From the NCBI RefSeq assembly GCF_014204915.1, contig NZ_JACHMH010000001.1:372001-436000 (forward strand): a stretch of DNA of 64,000 bases. Direction: 5' to 3'. Under the pieces are notes generated by a model. The model did not search any database and was not told where the DNA came from. It worked only from the letters and a program-made list of their open reading frames with translations. The position numbers and the translations under genes were made by a program. Every line of letters starts with the position of its first letter. Position 1 is the first letter of the stretch. Source of the DNA: Crossiella cryophila. GTDB lineage: Bacteria; Actinomycetota; Actinomycetes; Mycobacteriales; Pseudonocardiaceae. This document shows, in pieces, positions 8,166 through 15,948 of the stretch.

Positions 8166-10562
8166 TTAGAGCTTCACCATCGGCACGCCGCCGATGAGCA
8201 TCAGGCGGACCTTGCCGGAGCTGCCGAAGTCGATGGTGGCGGTGGCCTGGGGGCCGGTGCCGTTGGTCTCCACCACGGTGCCAAGGCCGTACTTGTCGTG
8301 GCTGACGCGGTCGCCGACGTCGAGTTGCATGGCGGGGGTGTTCTGCCAGTTGCGGGCGCCGGGCAGGCGGGAGCTGCGCAGCGGCGAGGTCACCGTCTGG
8401 CTGCTGCTGGCGGCGCGGTCGAAGCCGCGGCGGCCCCAGGTGGTGGCGGCGGCCGGGCCTGCGCGGTCGGGTTCGACCCGGCGCCAGTCGAGCAACTCGG
8501 CCGGGATCTCGTCCAGGAAGCGGGAGGCCGGGTTCATCATGGGCTGGCCCCAGGCCGAGCGCATCAGGGCCCTGGAGACGTAGAGACGCTCCCTGGCCCT
8601 GGTGATGCCGACGTAGGCCAGTCGGCGCTCCTCGGACAGCTCGGCCGGGTCGCCGAGGGCGCGCTGGTGCGGGAACATGCCGTCTTCCCAGCCGGTGCAG
8701 AAGACCACCGGGAACTCCAGGCCCTTGGCGGTGTGCAGGGTCATCAGGGTGACCACGCCGTCGCCCTCGTCCGGCAGCTGGTCGGAGTCGGCGACCAGGG
8801 AGACGCGTTCCAGGAAGGCGGCCAGGGAGTCACGGGCGGGCAGGCCGTCGTCCTCGGGCAGGGGGGCGGTGTCCTCGGCGTCCTCGCCATCGGCGGGGGT
8901 GGCCACCTGGAGCTGGACGAACTCGCGGGCGACGGTGACCAGCTCGGTCAGGTTGTCCAGCCGGGAGGCGTCCTGCGGGTCCTCGCTGGCCTCCAGCTCA
9001 CCGCGGTAGCCGGTCTTGTCCAGCAGGGTGTCCAGCACCTCGGCCACGTCCTGGCCGACCTCGACCAGGCCACGCAGTTCGGTGATCAGGTCCACGAAGC
9101 CGGTGATGGCGCGCTGGGAACGCGGGTTGAGCAGCGGGATGCGGTCCGCGGCCGCCTCGCGCAGGGCGGCGGCGAAGGAGATCCGCTCGCGTTCGGCGTG
9201 TGCGGCCAGCACCGCCTCGGCCCGGTCGCCGATGCCGCGCTTGGGCACGTTGAGGATGCGGCGCAGGCTGACCGTGTCCTCCGGGTTGTCCAGCACCCGC
9301 AGGTAGGCCAGCGCGTCCCTGACCTCGCGCCGCTCGTAGAAGCGGACGCCGCCGACCACCCGGTAGGGCAGGCCCAGCCGGATGAAGACCTCTTCGAAGA
9401 CGCGGCTGGAGTTGTTGGTGCGGTAGAAGACCGCGATGTCGCCGTTGACCGCCTCGGCCGAGTCGACCAGCCGGTCGATCTCGTTGGCCACGAACGCGGC
9501 CTCGTCGTGCTCGTTGTCCGAGACGTAGCCGACGATCTTCTCGCCGTCGCCGGAGTCGGTCCACAGCCGCTTGTCCCTGCGGCCGGTGTTGCGCGCGATC
9601 ACCGCGTTGGCCGCGGACAGGATGGTCTGGGTGGAGCGGTAGTTCTGCTCCAGCAGGATCGAGCGCGCCTGCGGGTAGTCCCGCTCGAACTCCTCGATGT
9701 TGCGGATGGTCGCGCCGCGGAAGGCGTAGATGGACTGGTCCGCGTCGCCGACCACGCACAGCTCGGCAGGCGGGATGCCGTCCGCCCCGGTGCCGACCAG
9801 CTCGCGGATCAGCATGTACTGCGCGTGGTTGGTGTCCTGGTACTCATCGACCAGCACGTGCCGGAACCGCCGCCGGTAGTACTCGGCGATGCCGGGGTGC
9901 TGCTGCAGCAGCTCCACCGTGCGCATGATCAGGTCGTCGAAGTCCATCGCGTTGGCCTGGGTCAGCCTGCGCTGGTACTCCCCGTAGACCTCGGCGACCC
10001 GGCGCTCCAGGTCGTTGCCCGCGCGCTCGGCCGCGTCCGCCGGGACGAGCAGCTCGTTCTTGAGGTTGGAGATCTGGATCGCCAGGTTGCGCGCCGGGTA
10101 GCGCTTGGGGTCCAGGTCGAGGTCCCGCGCCACCAGGGTGATCAGCCGGCGGGAGTCGTCGCTGTCGTAGATGGAGAAGTTGGAGTTCAGCCCGGCGGAC
10201 TTGGCCTCCCGGCGCATCACCCGCACGCACATGGAGTGGAAGGTGGACACCCACATCGCCCGCGCCCGCGGTCCGACCAGGGCGGTGACCCGCTCCTTCA
10301 TCTCCGCGGCTGCCTTGTTGGTGAAGGTGATCGCCATGATCTCGCCGGGGTGCACCCCCCGGGCCGCGAGCAGGTAGGCGATCCGGCTGGTCAGCACCTT
10401 CGTCTTGCCCGAACCCGCGCCGGCCACCACCAGCAGCGGCGCCCCGCTGTGTTCGACGGCCTCGCGCTGCCGTGGATTGAGCCCGTGCACCAGCTCGGCC
10501 GGATCGGCGACGACCGGGCGGCGGGGGGCGGGTGGGTCCTGGAGTTCGAACAAGGCGTCCAT
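8166..10562 (-). CDS. pcrA: ATP-dependent DNA helicase PcrA/UvrD1
   Basis: A 798-residue superfamily 1A helicase. Walker A is GAGSGKT (residues 48-54), Walker B is VDEYQD, and the later SF1 motifs QNYRST, VMTLHTAKGLEFP-like and VGITRARERLYVSRA are present in order. It unwinds DNA 3'-5' in nucleotide-excision and recombination repair. The last 50 residues form a small Tudor-like domain (LDVGDRVSHDKYGLGTVV), known from PcrA/UvrD1 to bind RNA polymerase. ATG 10562 gives MDALFELQDPP, matching family starts. It is monocistronic, with its own terminator, and diverges from the DedA gene. Synteny equals M. tuberculosis Rv0949. Confidence 0.96.
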   Translation of the reverse strand: MDALFELQDPPAPRRPVVADPAELVHGLNPRQREAVEHSGAPLLVVAGAGSGKTKVLTSRIAYLLAARGVHPGEIMAITFTNKAAAEMKERVTALVGPRARAMWVSTFHSMCVRVMRREAKSAGLNSNFSIYDSDDSRRLITLVARDLDLDPKRYPARNLAIQISNLKNELLVPADAAERAGNDLERRVAEVYGEYQRRLTQANAMDFDDLIMRTVELLQQHPGIAEYYRRRFRHVLVDEYQDTNHAQYMLIRELVGTGADGIPPAELCVVGDADQSIYAFRGATIRNIEEFERDYPQARSILLEQNYRSTQTILSAANAVIARNTGRRDKRLWTDSGDGEKIVGYVSDNEHDEAAFVANEIDRLVDSAEAVNGDIAVFYRTNNSSRVFEEVFIRLGLPYRVVGGVRFYERREVRDALAYLRVLDNPEDTVSLRRILNVPKRGIGDRAEAVLAAHAERERISFAAALREAAADRIPLLNPRSQRAITGFVDLITELRGLVEVGQDVAEVLDTLLDKTGYRGELEASEDPQDASRLDNLTELVTVAREFVQLQVATPADGEDAEDTAPLPEDDGLPARDSLAAFLERVSLVADSDQLPDEGDGVVTLMTLHTAKGLEFPVVFCTGWEDGMFPHQRALGDPAELSEERRLAYVGITRARERLYVSRALMRSAWGQPMMNPASRFLDEIPAELLDWRRVEPDRAGPAAATTWGRRGFDRAASSSQTVTSPLRSSRLPGARNWQNTPAMQLDVGDRVSHDKYGLGTVVETNGTGPQATATIDFGSSGKVRLMLIGGVPMVKL

Positions 10563-10667
10563 CGGGAGACCACGGTACTCGGGGCCACCGACACCCCAGG
10601 GTTTGCGTTCAGGGACGGTCCAGGGTCGTTCCCCGATTCTTCTCACCAGGTTCAGCGACAACATCAC

Positions 10668-10689
10668 TACTAGTCCGATCGACCTAGTA
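10668..10689. promoter_or_regulatory. Dyad in the pcrA/dedA divergent promoter region
   Basis: TACTAG (10668-10673) and CTAGTA (10684-10689) are perfect inverted 6-mers separated by 10 bp. The location, just upstream of the DedA start and between divergent genes, suits an operator or core promoter. The short AT-rich arms stand out in this GC-rich sequence. Confidence 0.3.
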
Positions 10690-10701
10690 AGTAGGGATGT
10701 C

Positions 10702-11316
10702 ATGAACCTGATGCCGGACCTCGCTGGGCTGGGACCGCTCACGGTTCTGCTCATCATCACCGCGCTGTGCGTGGTCGAGGCGACCCTGCTGATCGGTTCC
10801 CTGGTGCCGGGCGAACTGGTGGTCATCGCCGGCGCGGTGACACTGGGGCCGGAGTACTTCCCGCTGGTGGCCATCACCGCCGGTCTGGGCTCACTGCTCG
10901 GCCAGACCGGCGGCTACCTGCTGGGCCGCGGCACCGGCGGCCGGATCAGGTACAGCTGGGCCGGGCGCAAGCTGGGCGAGCACCGGTGGGCCAGGACCGA
11001 GGCGCTGGTCAAGGCGGCGGGCCCGAGCATGATGATCGCGGTCCGGTTCGTCGCGGTCGGGCACACCCTGGCGCCGATCCTGGCCGGTGCGATGCGGGTG
11101 CCGCCGCGCCGGTTCTTCTTCCTCGCCGCGGTCAGCTCGATCGGCTGGTCGAGTGTGTGGGCGCTGCTCGGGTTGTTCGCCAGCAGCCTCGGCCAGGCGA
11201 TGGACAGCCAGTTGATGGCCCTGGCGCTGGGTGTCGCCGGCATGGTCGTGGCCGGGATCCTGCTCACCAGGGCCGCCAACCGGGCCCTGCCGGTCGAGGT
11301 CAGTGGTCGTAGCTAG
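10702..11316 (+). CDS. DedA family integral membrane protein
   Basis: A 204-residue DedA/SNARE-associated family protein with a hydrophobic N-terminal span, the family's VPGELVVIAGA-type re-entrant region, GQTGGYLLGRGTGG, and the conserved R-F-x-A-x-G-H-T segment (VRFVAVGHTLAPILAG). DedA proteins are proposed lipid-carrier flippases (undecaprenyl phosphate or phosphatidylethanolamine) needed for envelope integrity. ATG 10702 follows GTAGGGATG, a usable ribosome site. Its 3' end overlaps the convergent secreted-protein gene by 17 bp. The family is clear; the exact lipid substrate is not. Confidence 0.9.
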   Translation: MNLMPDLAGLGPLTVLLIITALCVVEATLLIGSLVPGELVVIAGAVTLGPEYFPLVAITAGLGSLLGQTGGYLLGRGTGGRIRYSWAGRKLGEHRWARTEALVKAAGPSMMIAVRFVAVGHTLAPILAGAMRVPPRRFFFLAAVSSIGWSSVWALLGLFASSLGQAMDSQLMALALGVAGMVVAGILLTRAANRALPVEVSGRS

Positions 11317-11770
11317 TCACCTGGATGTTGACCACGTTGTTGGTGTGGTTCTGCTCGGAGCGGCGGTGGCCGTCCGCCGTCACCGGGATGAAGGTGTGCG
11401 AGGTGGAGCCGTCCGTCACCCCGGTCACCGTGATCTTGGGCAGGCTCTGCCCGTGCTGCAGGTTGACCTGGTTCATGCAGAAGAACGACCAGGGCTCCGA
11501 GGGCTCGGGCACGCAGTCCCAGCCCTCGCCGGTGGCGGTCAGCTTCAGGCCCTTGACCCTGGGCGCGTGCACCGCGCCCACGCTGCCGGACTCCGTGCCC
11601 AGGTTGGTCACGGTCAGCTCGAAGTTGAACGCCTCCCCGTTGTATGCCTGGATGTCGGTGACGTTGCTGGCCATCGCGATGTCCCACTGCAGTGCGGGGG
11701 CGGCGTTGGCGACCGGCGCCGTGACGGCGAGCACGGTCAGGCCGATCGCGGTGAGGGCGAGCTTGCGCAT
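11300..11770 (-). CDS. Small secreted protein, unknown function
   Basis: A 156-residue protein with a classical Sec signal peptide (MRKLALTAIG followed by a hydrophobic core, probable cleavage after VANAA). The mature part of about 130 residues looks all-beta, resembling a DUF11/CARDB-like Ig repeat (NFELTVTNLGTESGS, NNVVNIQVT) and contains two Cys that could form a disulphide. No catalytic motif is visible. A good ribosome site (GGGAGGAACC) precedes ATG 11770. The 3' end overlaps dedA by 17 bp in a convergent arrangement. The call of a secreted beta-sandwich protein is well supported; its role is unknown. Confidence 0.8.
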   Translation of the reverse strand: MRKLALTAIGLTVLAVTAPVANAAPALQWDIAMASNVTDIQAYNGEAFNFELTVTNLGTESGSVGAVHAPRVKGLKLTATGEGWDCVPEPSEPWSFFCMNQVNLQHGQSLPKITVTGVTDGSTSHTFIPVTADGHRRSEQNHTNNVVNIQVTSYDH

Positions 11771-11857
11771 GTGGGTTCCTCCCAGTGAGTGGATCTAGCT
11801 ACCCAGCACATTCACGCACAACCGGGGCGTCAGGTTGCCCGGAATCCGGGACACGGG

Positions 11858-11886
11858 TCGACGCGGGCCGATGATCGTGCCAGAAT
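11858..11886 (+). promoter_or_regulatory. Putative promoter of the attenuator leader and chorismate mutase
   Basis: A -35-like TCGACG (11858-11863) and a -10-like CAGAAT (11881-11886) are separated by 17 bp. The start point predicted about 7 nt later falls on the GTG of the leader peptide, implying a leaderless transcript, which is common in actinobacteria. Both boxes match consensus only partly. Confidence 0.4.
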
Positions 11887-11893
11887 CGGCGAC

Positions 11894-11956
11894 GTGGCTC
11901 ACCGCGCGTTCTATTTTTTCTACGGGTACCGGACTCCGGCACCCGTGGTCAGCTGA
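11894..11956 (+). CDS. Phe/Tyr-rich leader peptide of chorismate mutase attenuator
   Basis: A 20-codon frame, GTG start to TGA, whose product contains AFYFFYGY: three Phe and three Tyr in seven of eight consecutive codons after Ala. Phe and Tyr are the two end products of the branch controlled by chorismate mutase, the next gene. Such a run of regulatory codons is the hallmark of ribosome-mediated attenuation, where stalling for lack of charged tRNA-Phe or tRNA-Tyr allows read-through. There is no ribosome site, but a predicted start of transcription at or next to the GTG would make it leaderless. It is followed by the alternative RNA folds described at 11924-12003. Confidence 0.75.
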   Translation: MAHRAFYFFYGYRTPAPVVS

Positions 11957-12003
11957 CGCCAGCCGAACCACGACCGATGCCCCGGAGTCCTTGGACCCGG
12001 GGC
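11924..12003 (+). promoter_or_regulatory. Attenuator: pause, antiterminator and terminator folds upstream of chorismate mutase
   Basis: Three mutually exclusive helices can be drawn. Pause hairpin: GGGTACCGG (11924-11932) with CCGGCACCC (11936-11944), one mismatch. Antiterminator: GGACTCCGG (11931-11939) with CCGGAGTCC (11982-11990), 9 bp perfect. Terminator: GCCCCGGAGTCC (11979-11990) with GGACCCGGGGC (11993-12003), followed by TTT. A ribosome stalled on the Phe/Tyr codons (11909-11929) would block the pause arm and leave the antiterminator arm free; one reaching the stop at 11954 would cover it and let the terminator form. Confidence 0.75.
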
Positions 12004-12061
12004 TTTGTGCTGCGGGGACCGGGATAGCCGGGTCAGACCACCCGAGCAGATGAGGATCACC

Positions 12062-12346
12062 ATGAACGCCGCGCTCGACAGCGACTCACAGCCCACCAGC
12101 ACCGACGGCGACATCAGTTCGCTGCGCGAGGAGATCGACCACCTCGACGCGGAGATCCTGCGGTTGATACAGCGTCGCACCGAGGTCTCCCAGACCATCG
12201 GCGCCGCGCGGATGGCCGCGGGCGGGCCCAAGATCGTGTACAGCCGGGAGATGGCGGTGCTGGCGCGCTTCCGCGAACTCGGCCCCGAGGGCAAGGAGCT
12301 GGCCATGATCCTGCTCCGCCTCGGCCGCGGCCGTCTCGGGCGGTGA
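12062..12346 (+). CDS. Chorismate mutase, AroQ (AroQ-delta) type
   Basis: A 94-residue all-helical chorismate mutase converting chorismate to prephenate, the committed step to Phe and Tyr. The core reads LREEIDHLDAEILRLIQRRTEVSQTIGAAR, here cited only as its pieces LREEIDHLDAEIL and LIQRRTEVSQTIG, with Arg and Glu residues in family positions. Length and place beside pcrA match M. tuberculosis Rv0948c, whose activity depends on a complex with DAHP synthase. ATG 12062 is chosen because GAGGATC lies about 6 nt upstream; an in-frame ATG at 12050 lacks one. The C-terminus ends LRLGRGRLGR, the region used in the DAHP synthase complex. Expression is probably controlled by the attenuator at 11894-12003. 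Confidence 0.93.
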   Translation: MNAALDSDSQPTSTDGDISSLREEIDHLDAEILRLIQRRTEVSQTIGAARMAAGGPKIVYSREMAVLARFRELGPEGKELAMILLRLGRGRLGR

Positions 12347-12368
12347 CATTGGCGCGCTCCGCGCGCGG

Positions 12369-12461
12369 GATTTTTCGCTCTAAGTCGCCTCGTCGTGCAC
12401 CCGCCGCACGCGAAGCAAGCTTCGGATGCGTCGGGCACACGACAAGGCAACGCGAAAAATC
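12369..12461. repeat. Nested 93-bp imperfect inverted repeat
   Basis: Outer arms GATTTTTCGC (12369-12378) and GCGAAAAATC (12452-12461) are perfect. A second pair, 12387-12397 with 12438-12448, matches 10 of 11. The centre is GAAGC-AA-GCTTC (12412-12423). The element is locally less GC-rich than its flanks and sits between chorismate mutase (+) and a convergent deacetylase gene (-). It could be a bidirectional terminator or a small non-coding mobile element (MITE-like). Confidence 0.6.
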
Positions 12462-12552
12462 AACCCCGCCGCTGGTGAACGGCTCGCCGTGTCGCTGGCG
12501 CGCCACGCCTTTTCGCAACAAGTGAACGGGTGGGCCGCGGCCGCTCGGGGCG

Positions 12553-13659
12553 TTAGAGGTCCCAGTGTTCGCGCAGCGCCGACCGCACCAGGTCCAGATC
12601 GGCTGTGGTGCGGTCGGGGTTTCGCGCCGAATCGTCCGGCAGGTAGGCGAGTGGGTCGGCCAGTAGCGGTTCGGTGTGGCCGAGCAGGCCCTCGACCAGG
12701 GCGTGCAGGCACAGGGCCGCGTAGCCGCGCAGGTAGCCGCCCTCCTGGGTGAGGACCGGGCCGTGTCCGGTCAGTTCGTCGGCCAGCGCCGCCACGCGGC
12801 CGCCGATCCAGCGGTAGCCGGCGGCGGTCAGGTTGTGCCTGCCGTTGGGGTCGAAGGTGGAGCCGTCGAAGCCGGAGGCGCCCAGCAGCAGGGTGGGGCG
12901 GAACTGGCGGAGCACGGGTTCGGCGATCTCGGTGAAGGCTCGTTGATAGGCCGCGTCGCCCGCGCCGAGGGACAGTTCGATGTTGACGTTGTGGCCGGCG
13001 CCGGTCTCCTCGGGCGCGCCGGTCTGCGGGTGGGCCTGGCCCCAGCGGCCGTGCCGCATGTGCACCGAGACGGTGAGCACCCTGGGGTCGTTGTAGAAGG
13101 TCTCCTGGGTGCCGTTGCCGTGGTGCACGTCCCAGTCCAGGATCGCCACCCGCTCGACGCCGCAGGCCAGCGCGTGCGCGGCGGCCACGGCCACGTTGTT
13201 CACCAGGCAGTAGCCGTCGGCCTGGGTGGGCTGGGCGTGGTGGCCGGGTGGGCGGACCAGGGCGTAGGCGGTGTTCGCCCGGCCGGACAGGACCGCCTCG
13301 GTGGCGGCCACGGCGGTGCCCGCCGCGGCGCGGATCGCGTCCCAGGAGCCGGGGCCGACGACGGTGTTCTCCTCGATCGCGACCAGTTCGCCGGTGCCGC
13401 AGGCCGCCTGGAGGTCGGCCAGGTAGGCGGGGGTGTGCACGGCGGTCAGCTCGGCGGAGGTGGCGTGCCTGCCCTGGTGCCAGCGCAGGGCTCCGGCGAC
13501 CGGGCCGTGCCGGAGGGCGTGCCGGAAGGTGCGCAGGCGGGCCGCGTTCTCCGGGTGTGGTTCGGGCTCGTCCAGCCAGTCCCAGCTGCCGGGCAGTTCC
13601 CACAGGCCGGTGCCGGTGTCGTGCGCCAGGCAGTCCGGGTGCCAGTAGACGTCGATCAC
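12553..13659 (-). CDS. Histone-deacetylase-like / acetylpolyamine amidohydrolase family protein
   Basis: A 368-residue class II HDAC-fold zinc amidohydrolase. It carries the catalytic His pair region RPPGHHA, the zinc motif ILDWDVHHGNGTQ (Asp and His ligands), the second zinc Asp in SGFDGSTFDP, and a C-terminal EGGY motif contributing the transition-state Tyr. Bacterial members remove acetyl groups from polyamines, acetoin-related proteins or acyl-lysines; substrate cannot be read from the sequence. Length is typical. The start ATG 13659 gives MIDVYWHPDCLAHDTG, the usual family N-terminus. It stands alone, with the nested inverted repeat beyond its 3' end and a divergent small membrane gene upstream. 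Confidence 0.9.
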   Translation of the reverse strand: MIDVYWHPDCLAHDTGTGLWELPGSWDWLDEPEPHPENAARLRTFRHALRHGPVAGALRWHQGRHATSAELTAVHTPAYLADLQAACGTGELVAIEENTVVGPGSWDAIRAAAGTAVAATEAVLSGRANTAYALVRPPGHHAQPTQADGYCLVNNVAVAAAHALACGVERVAILDWDVHHGNGTQETFYNDPRVLTVSVHMRHGRWGQAHPQTGAPEETGAGHNVNIELSLGAGDAAYQRAFTEIAEPVLRQFRPTLLLGASGFDGSTFDPNGRHNLTAAGYRWIGGRVAALADELTGHGPVLTQEGGYLRGYAALCLHALVEGLLGHTEPLLADPLAYLPDDSARNPDRTTADLDLVRSALREHWDL

Positions 13660-13721
13660 CGGGGGAGCATTTCAGGGATGTCACCGATGCCGCCGCCGCA
13701 TTACCGGCGCACACTGGGTTT

Positions 13722-14024
13722 ATGCATCTCATCGCTGTTCTCGTCGCGCTTGTCGCCTTGCTCGCCGCGCTGGCGAACGGCGGCTACCTGGCCATGCTGA
13801 AGTCCGCCGCCACCAAGCGGGCGGGCGGCGAACCCGTTGTGCACTACGTGCAGGAGCGGATGCCCAAGGTCGGGATCACCGTCGTGCTCGCCGTGCTGGC
13901 GCTACTGATGACCAACGGCGGGTTCATCTTCGACGTGCTGGCCGTCGTGGTCGCCGCCGGAGCCGGGGCCACCGCGGCCAAGGAGCTGCGCTCCACTCAC
14001 GAGCGGTATGGCAAGGCAAGCTGA
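13722..14024 (+). CDS. Small membrane protein, unknown
   Basis: A 100-residue protein with an N-terminal hydrophobic segment (residues 2-22), a middle amphipathic stretch containing EPVVHYVQERMPKVG, and two closely spaced hydrophobic segments (about 50-90). No family was recognised with certainty. ATG 13722 is preceded by an ACTGGG-type weak ribosome site. It diverges from the HDAC-like gene and ends before a clear terminator at 14032-14060, so it is a single-gene transcript. The codon bias and the full-length frame support it as real; the function is unknown. Confidence 0.7.
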   Translation: MHLIAVLVALVALLAALANGGYLAMLKSAATKRAGGEPVVHYVQERMPKVGITVVLAVLALLMTNGGFIFDVLAVVVAAGAGATAAKELRSTHERYGKAS

Positions 14025-14031
14025 TCTTGCT

Positions 14032-14060
14032 CCCGGGCGGGTGGAATACACCCGTCCGGG
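14032..14060 (+). terminator. Terminator after the small membrane protein gene
   Basis: Arms 14032-14043 and 14049-14060 pair over 12 bp with one wobble and a GAATA loop, 7 bp past the stop. Confidence 0.75.
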
Positions 14061-14126
14061 TATCACTCCGGGTAGTTAGAGGGACCCGGAGCGCAACCAG
14101 ATGGCGGGACACCTACCCTGGGTGAG

Positions 14127-14864
14127 ATGGCTCACGGACCCGCTCTCGACGACCACGACATCACCCGCGCCCTGGTCGTCGCAGCTCACCCAGACGACGT
14201 CGACTTCGGCGCCGCCGGGACGGTGGCCGCCTGGATCAAGGCGGGCGTCGACGTCGCCTACTGCCTGTGCACCTCCGGCGAGGCGACCGGCGATCTGGCC
14301 ACCCCCCGCTCGGCAATCGCCGACCTGCGCGAACAGGAACAACGCGCGGCCGCCGAGATCGTCGGCGTGACCAACCTGTACTTCCTGCGGCACCCCGACG
14401 GCCGGGTCGTGCCGGGACTCGCGCTGCGCCGCGACATCACCAGGGTGATCCGCACCTTCCGGCCGGACCGGGTGCTCACCTGGTCGCCGGAGATCAACTG
14501 GGACCACATCGTCACCTCGCACCCGGACCACCGCGCCGCGGGCGAGGCCACCCTGGCCGCGGTCTACCCGGACGCCCGCAACCCGCACGCCTATCCCGAG
14601 CTGCTCACCCAGGAAGGGCTCCAGCCCTGGACGGTGCGCGAGCTGTGGCTGGCCGACGGGCCCCGGCAACGACGCAACCACGCCGTCGACATCACCGACC
14701 TGATGCCGCTCAAGCTGGCGGCCCTGCGCGCGCATCAGTCACAGACCGGAGGAATGGCGGGGCTCGAGGAGCAGCTCCGCGGCGAGTTCGCCAACCAGGC
14801 GAACTACGCCGGTCTGCCCGAGGGCAGGCTCGCCGAGACGTTCCAGGTGGTCAACACGGCATAG
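14127..14864 (+). CDS. PIG-L/LmbE family deacetylase
   Basis: A 245-residue zinc-dependent N-acetylglucosamine deacetylase-like protein. The first zinc motif is AHPDD (about residues 20-24), the third zinc ligand lies in HPDHRAAGE (about residue 130), and the conserved CTSGEATGD loop is present. Known relatives deacetylate GlcNAc conjugates, as in mycothiol synthesis and recycling (MshB, Mca) or natural-product pathways. This one resembles the general LmbE group more than MshB. ATG 14127 has no strong ribosome site. It is followed after 39 bp by the first of the three sensor-like membrane genes, but no functional tie is evident. Confidence 0.9.
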   Translation: MAHGPALDDHDITRALVVAAHPDDVDFGAAGTVAAWIKAGVDVAYCLCTSGEATGDLATPRSAIADLREQEQRAAAEIVGVTNLYFLRHPDGRVVPGLALRRDITRVIRTFRPDRVLTWSPEINWDHIVTSHPDHRAAGEATLAAVYPDARNPHAYPELLTQEGLQPWTVRELWLADGPRQRRNHAVDITDLMPLKLAALRAHQSQTGGMAGLEEQLRGEFANQANYAGLPEGRLAETFQVVNTA

Positions 14865-14903
14865 GCGGGAAACCGCCCTGCTGGGGCGAAAGAGGTCAGC
14901 GAG

Positions 14904-15779
14904 ATGAACAGCGGACAGGGGCCCCCCGAGCGGTACCGGCCACGCCACGGCCGGCACCGCCCGGAAGCCAACGCACTGTCCTGGACGCCGGAGGTGTCGC
15001 GGCCGGAGCCGCCACCCCTGGTGGACCCGGTGGCCGACACCGCGCCGCCCGGTCTGCGCAAGTTCGACCTCGGCATGGTCCCGGCCTCGGTCACCCCGCC
15101 GCGCACCTGGAAGCGGGCGGCCTGGTTCGCCGGGCTGTCCTCGGCCACCGTGCTGCTGGTGCTGGTCGCCGCGGCCACCGCGCTGGTCAGTCCGGGCGGG
15201 GACGACCGCCTCGACGCGCTGCCCGGGTATCCCAGTGACATGGTGCTGCCCGATGGCAGCCGGTCCGGCACGCCGAAGCCGACCAGTAGCGGCGGCGCCC
15301 GCGCGGGCAGCCGCACGCCCAGCGCCGCGCCCAAGTCGCCGCGCACCTCCGGCACGCCGTCCGGGCCGGTGCGGCTCACCGGGGGCGAGAGCAAGCCGGG
15401 CAGCAGCGTCTCGCAGCCGCCGGTGACCACGGTGACCAACGACCGGGCCGTGCCGCTGGTCCCGGTGGACAAGCTGGCCGGGCAGACCATGGCCTTCTTC
15501 GCCGCACTGCCGGAGGACCCGCAGCGCGCGTTCGAGGCGCTGACCGGACCGGCGATCAAGGACAGCGGATTCCCCGCCTTCCAGCAGCGTTTCGACAACC
15601 TCCAGCGGGTCGAGGTCAAGACCATCCAGGTCGATCCGGGCCGCGGGGTGACCACCTCGGTGGTGGAGGTGCAGGCCAAGGACGGCTCGCTGAGCACCCA
15701 GCAACGCGAGCTTGTGTTCACCGTGGCCGAGGTGCCATTGGTCAACGGCGAACGGCTGGTGTCCGCCGCCGAACGGTGA
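14904..15779 (+). CDS. Single-span membrane protein with extracytoplasmic NTF2-like domain (copy 1)
   Basis: A 291-residue bitopic protein: a Pro/Arg-rich cytoplasmic N-terminus (1-70), one membrane span (about 72-95), a Ser/Thr/Pro/Gly linker (about 100-185) and a C-terminal domain (about 195-291). The C-terminal domain starts MAFFAALPEDPQRAFEALTG and has the helix-helix-beta layout of small NTF2-like folds. The same pattern recurs in the next two genes and in the outer part of the kinase at 18017-19777. No signal peptide or enzyme motif is seen. ATG 14904 follows a GAAAGAGGTC site. Role unknown; a ligand or peptidoglycan sensor is inferred from the kinase link. Confidence 0.8.
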   Translation: MNSGQGPPERYRPRHGRHRPEANALSWTPEVSRPEPPPLVDPVADTAPPGLRKFDLGMVPASVTPPRTWKRAAWFAGLSSATVLLVLVAAATALVSPGGDDRLDALPGYPSDMVLPDGSRSGTPKPTSSGGARAGSRTPSAAPKSPRTSGTPSGPVRLTGGESKPGSSVSQPPVTTVTNDRAVPLVPVDKLAGQTMAFFAALPEDPQRAFEALTGPAIKDSGFPAFQQRFDNLQRVEVKTIQVDPGRGVTTSVVEVQAKDGSLSTQQRELVFTVAEVPLVNGERLVSAAER

Positions 15780-15948
15780 GCCCGGACCTCAGCCGGACTC
15801 AATGCACGCAGTGACCATTCATCCGTTCGACTGGCTTTTTTCGACCGCTTGTCGACTCGAACGGGTGAACTGTGGCCAGTCGCTGGCTCCCGCTGCCGAT
15901 GTGACGGTACGAGTCCTGACGACCACAGAACGTACGGAGGCCACCACC

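Noticed and set aside
8166-10877. A longer pcrA start at 10877
   Set aside because: It would run through the whole divergent promoter region and into the dedA gene; ATG 10562 gives the family N-terminus.
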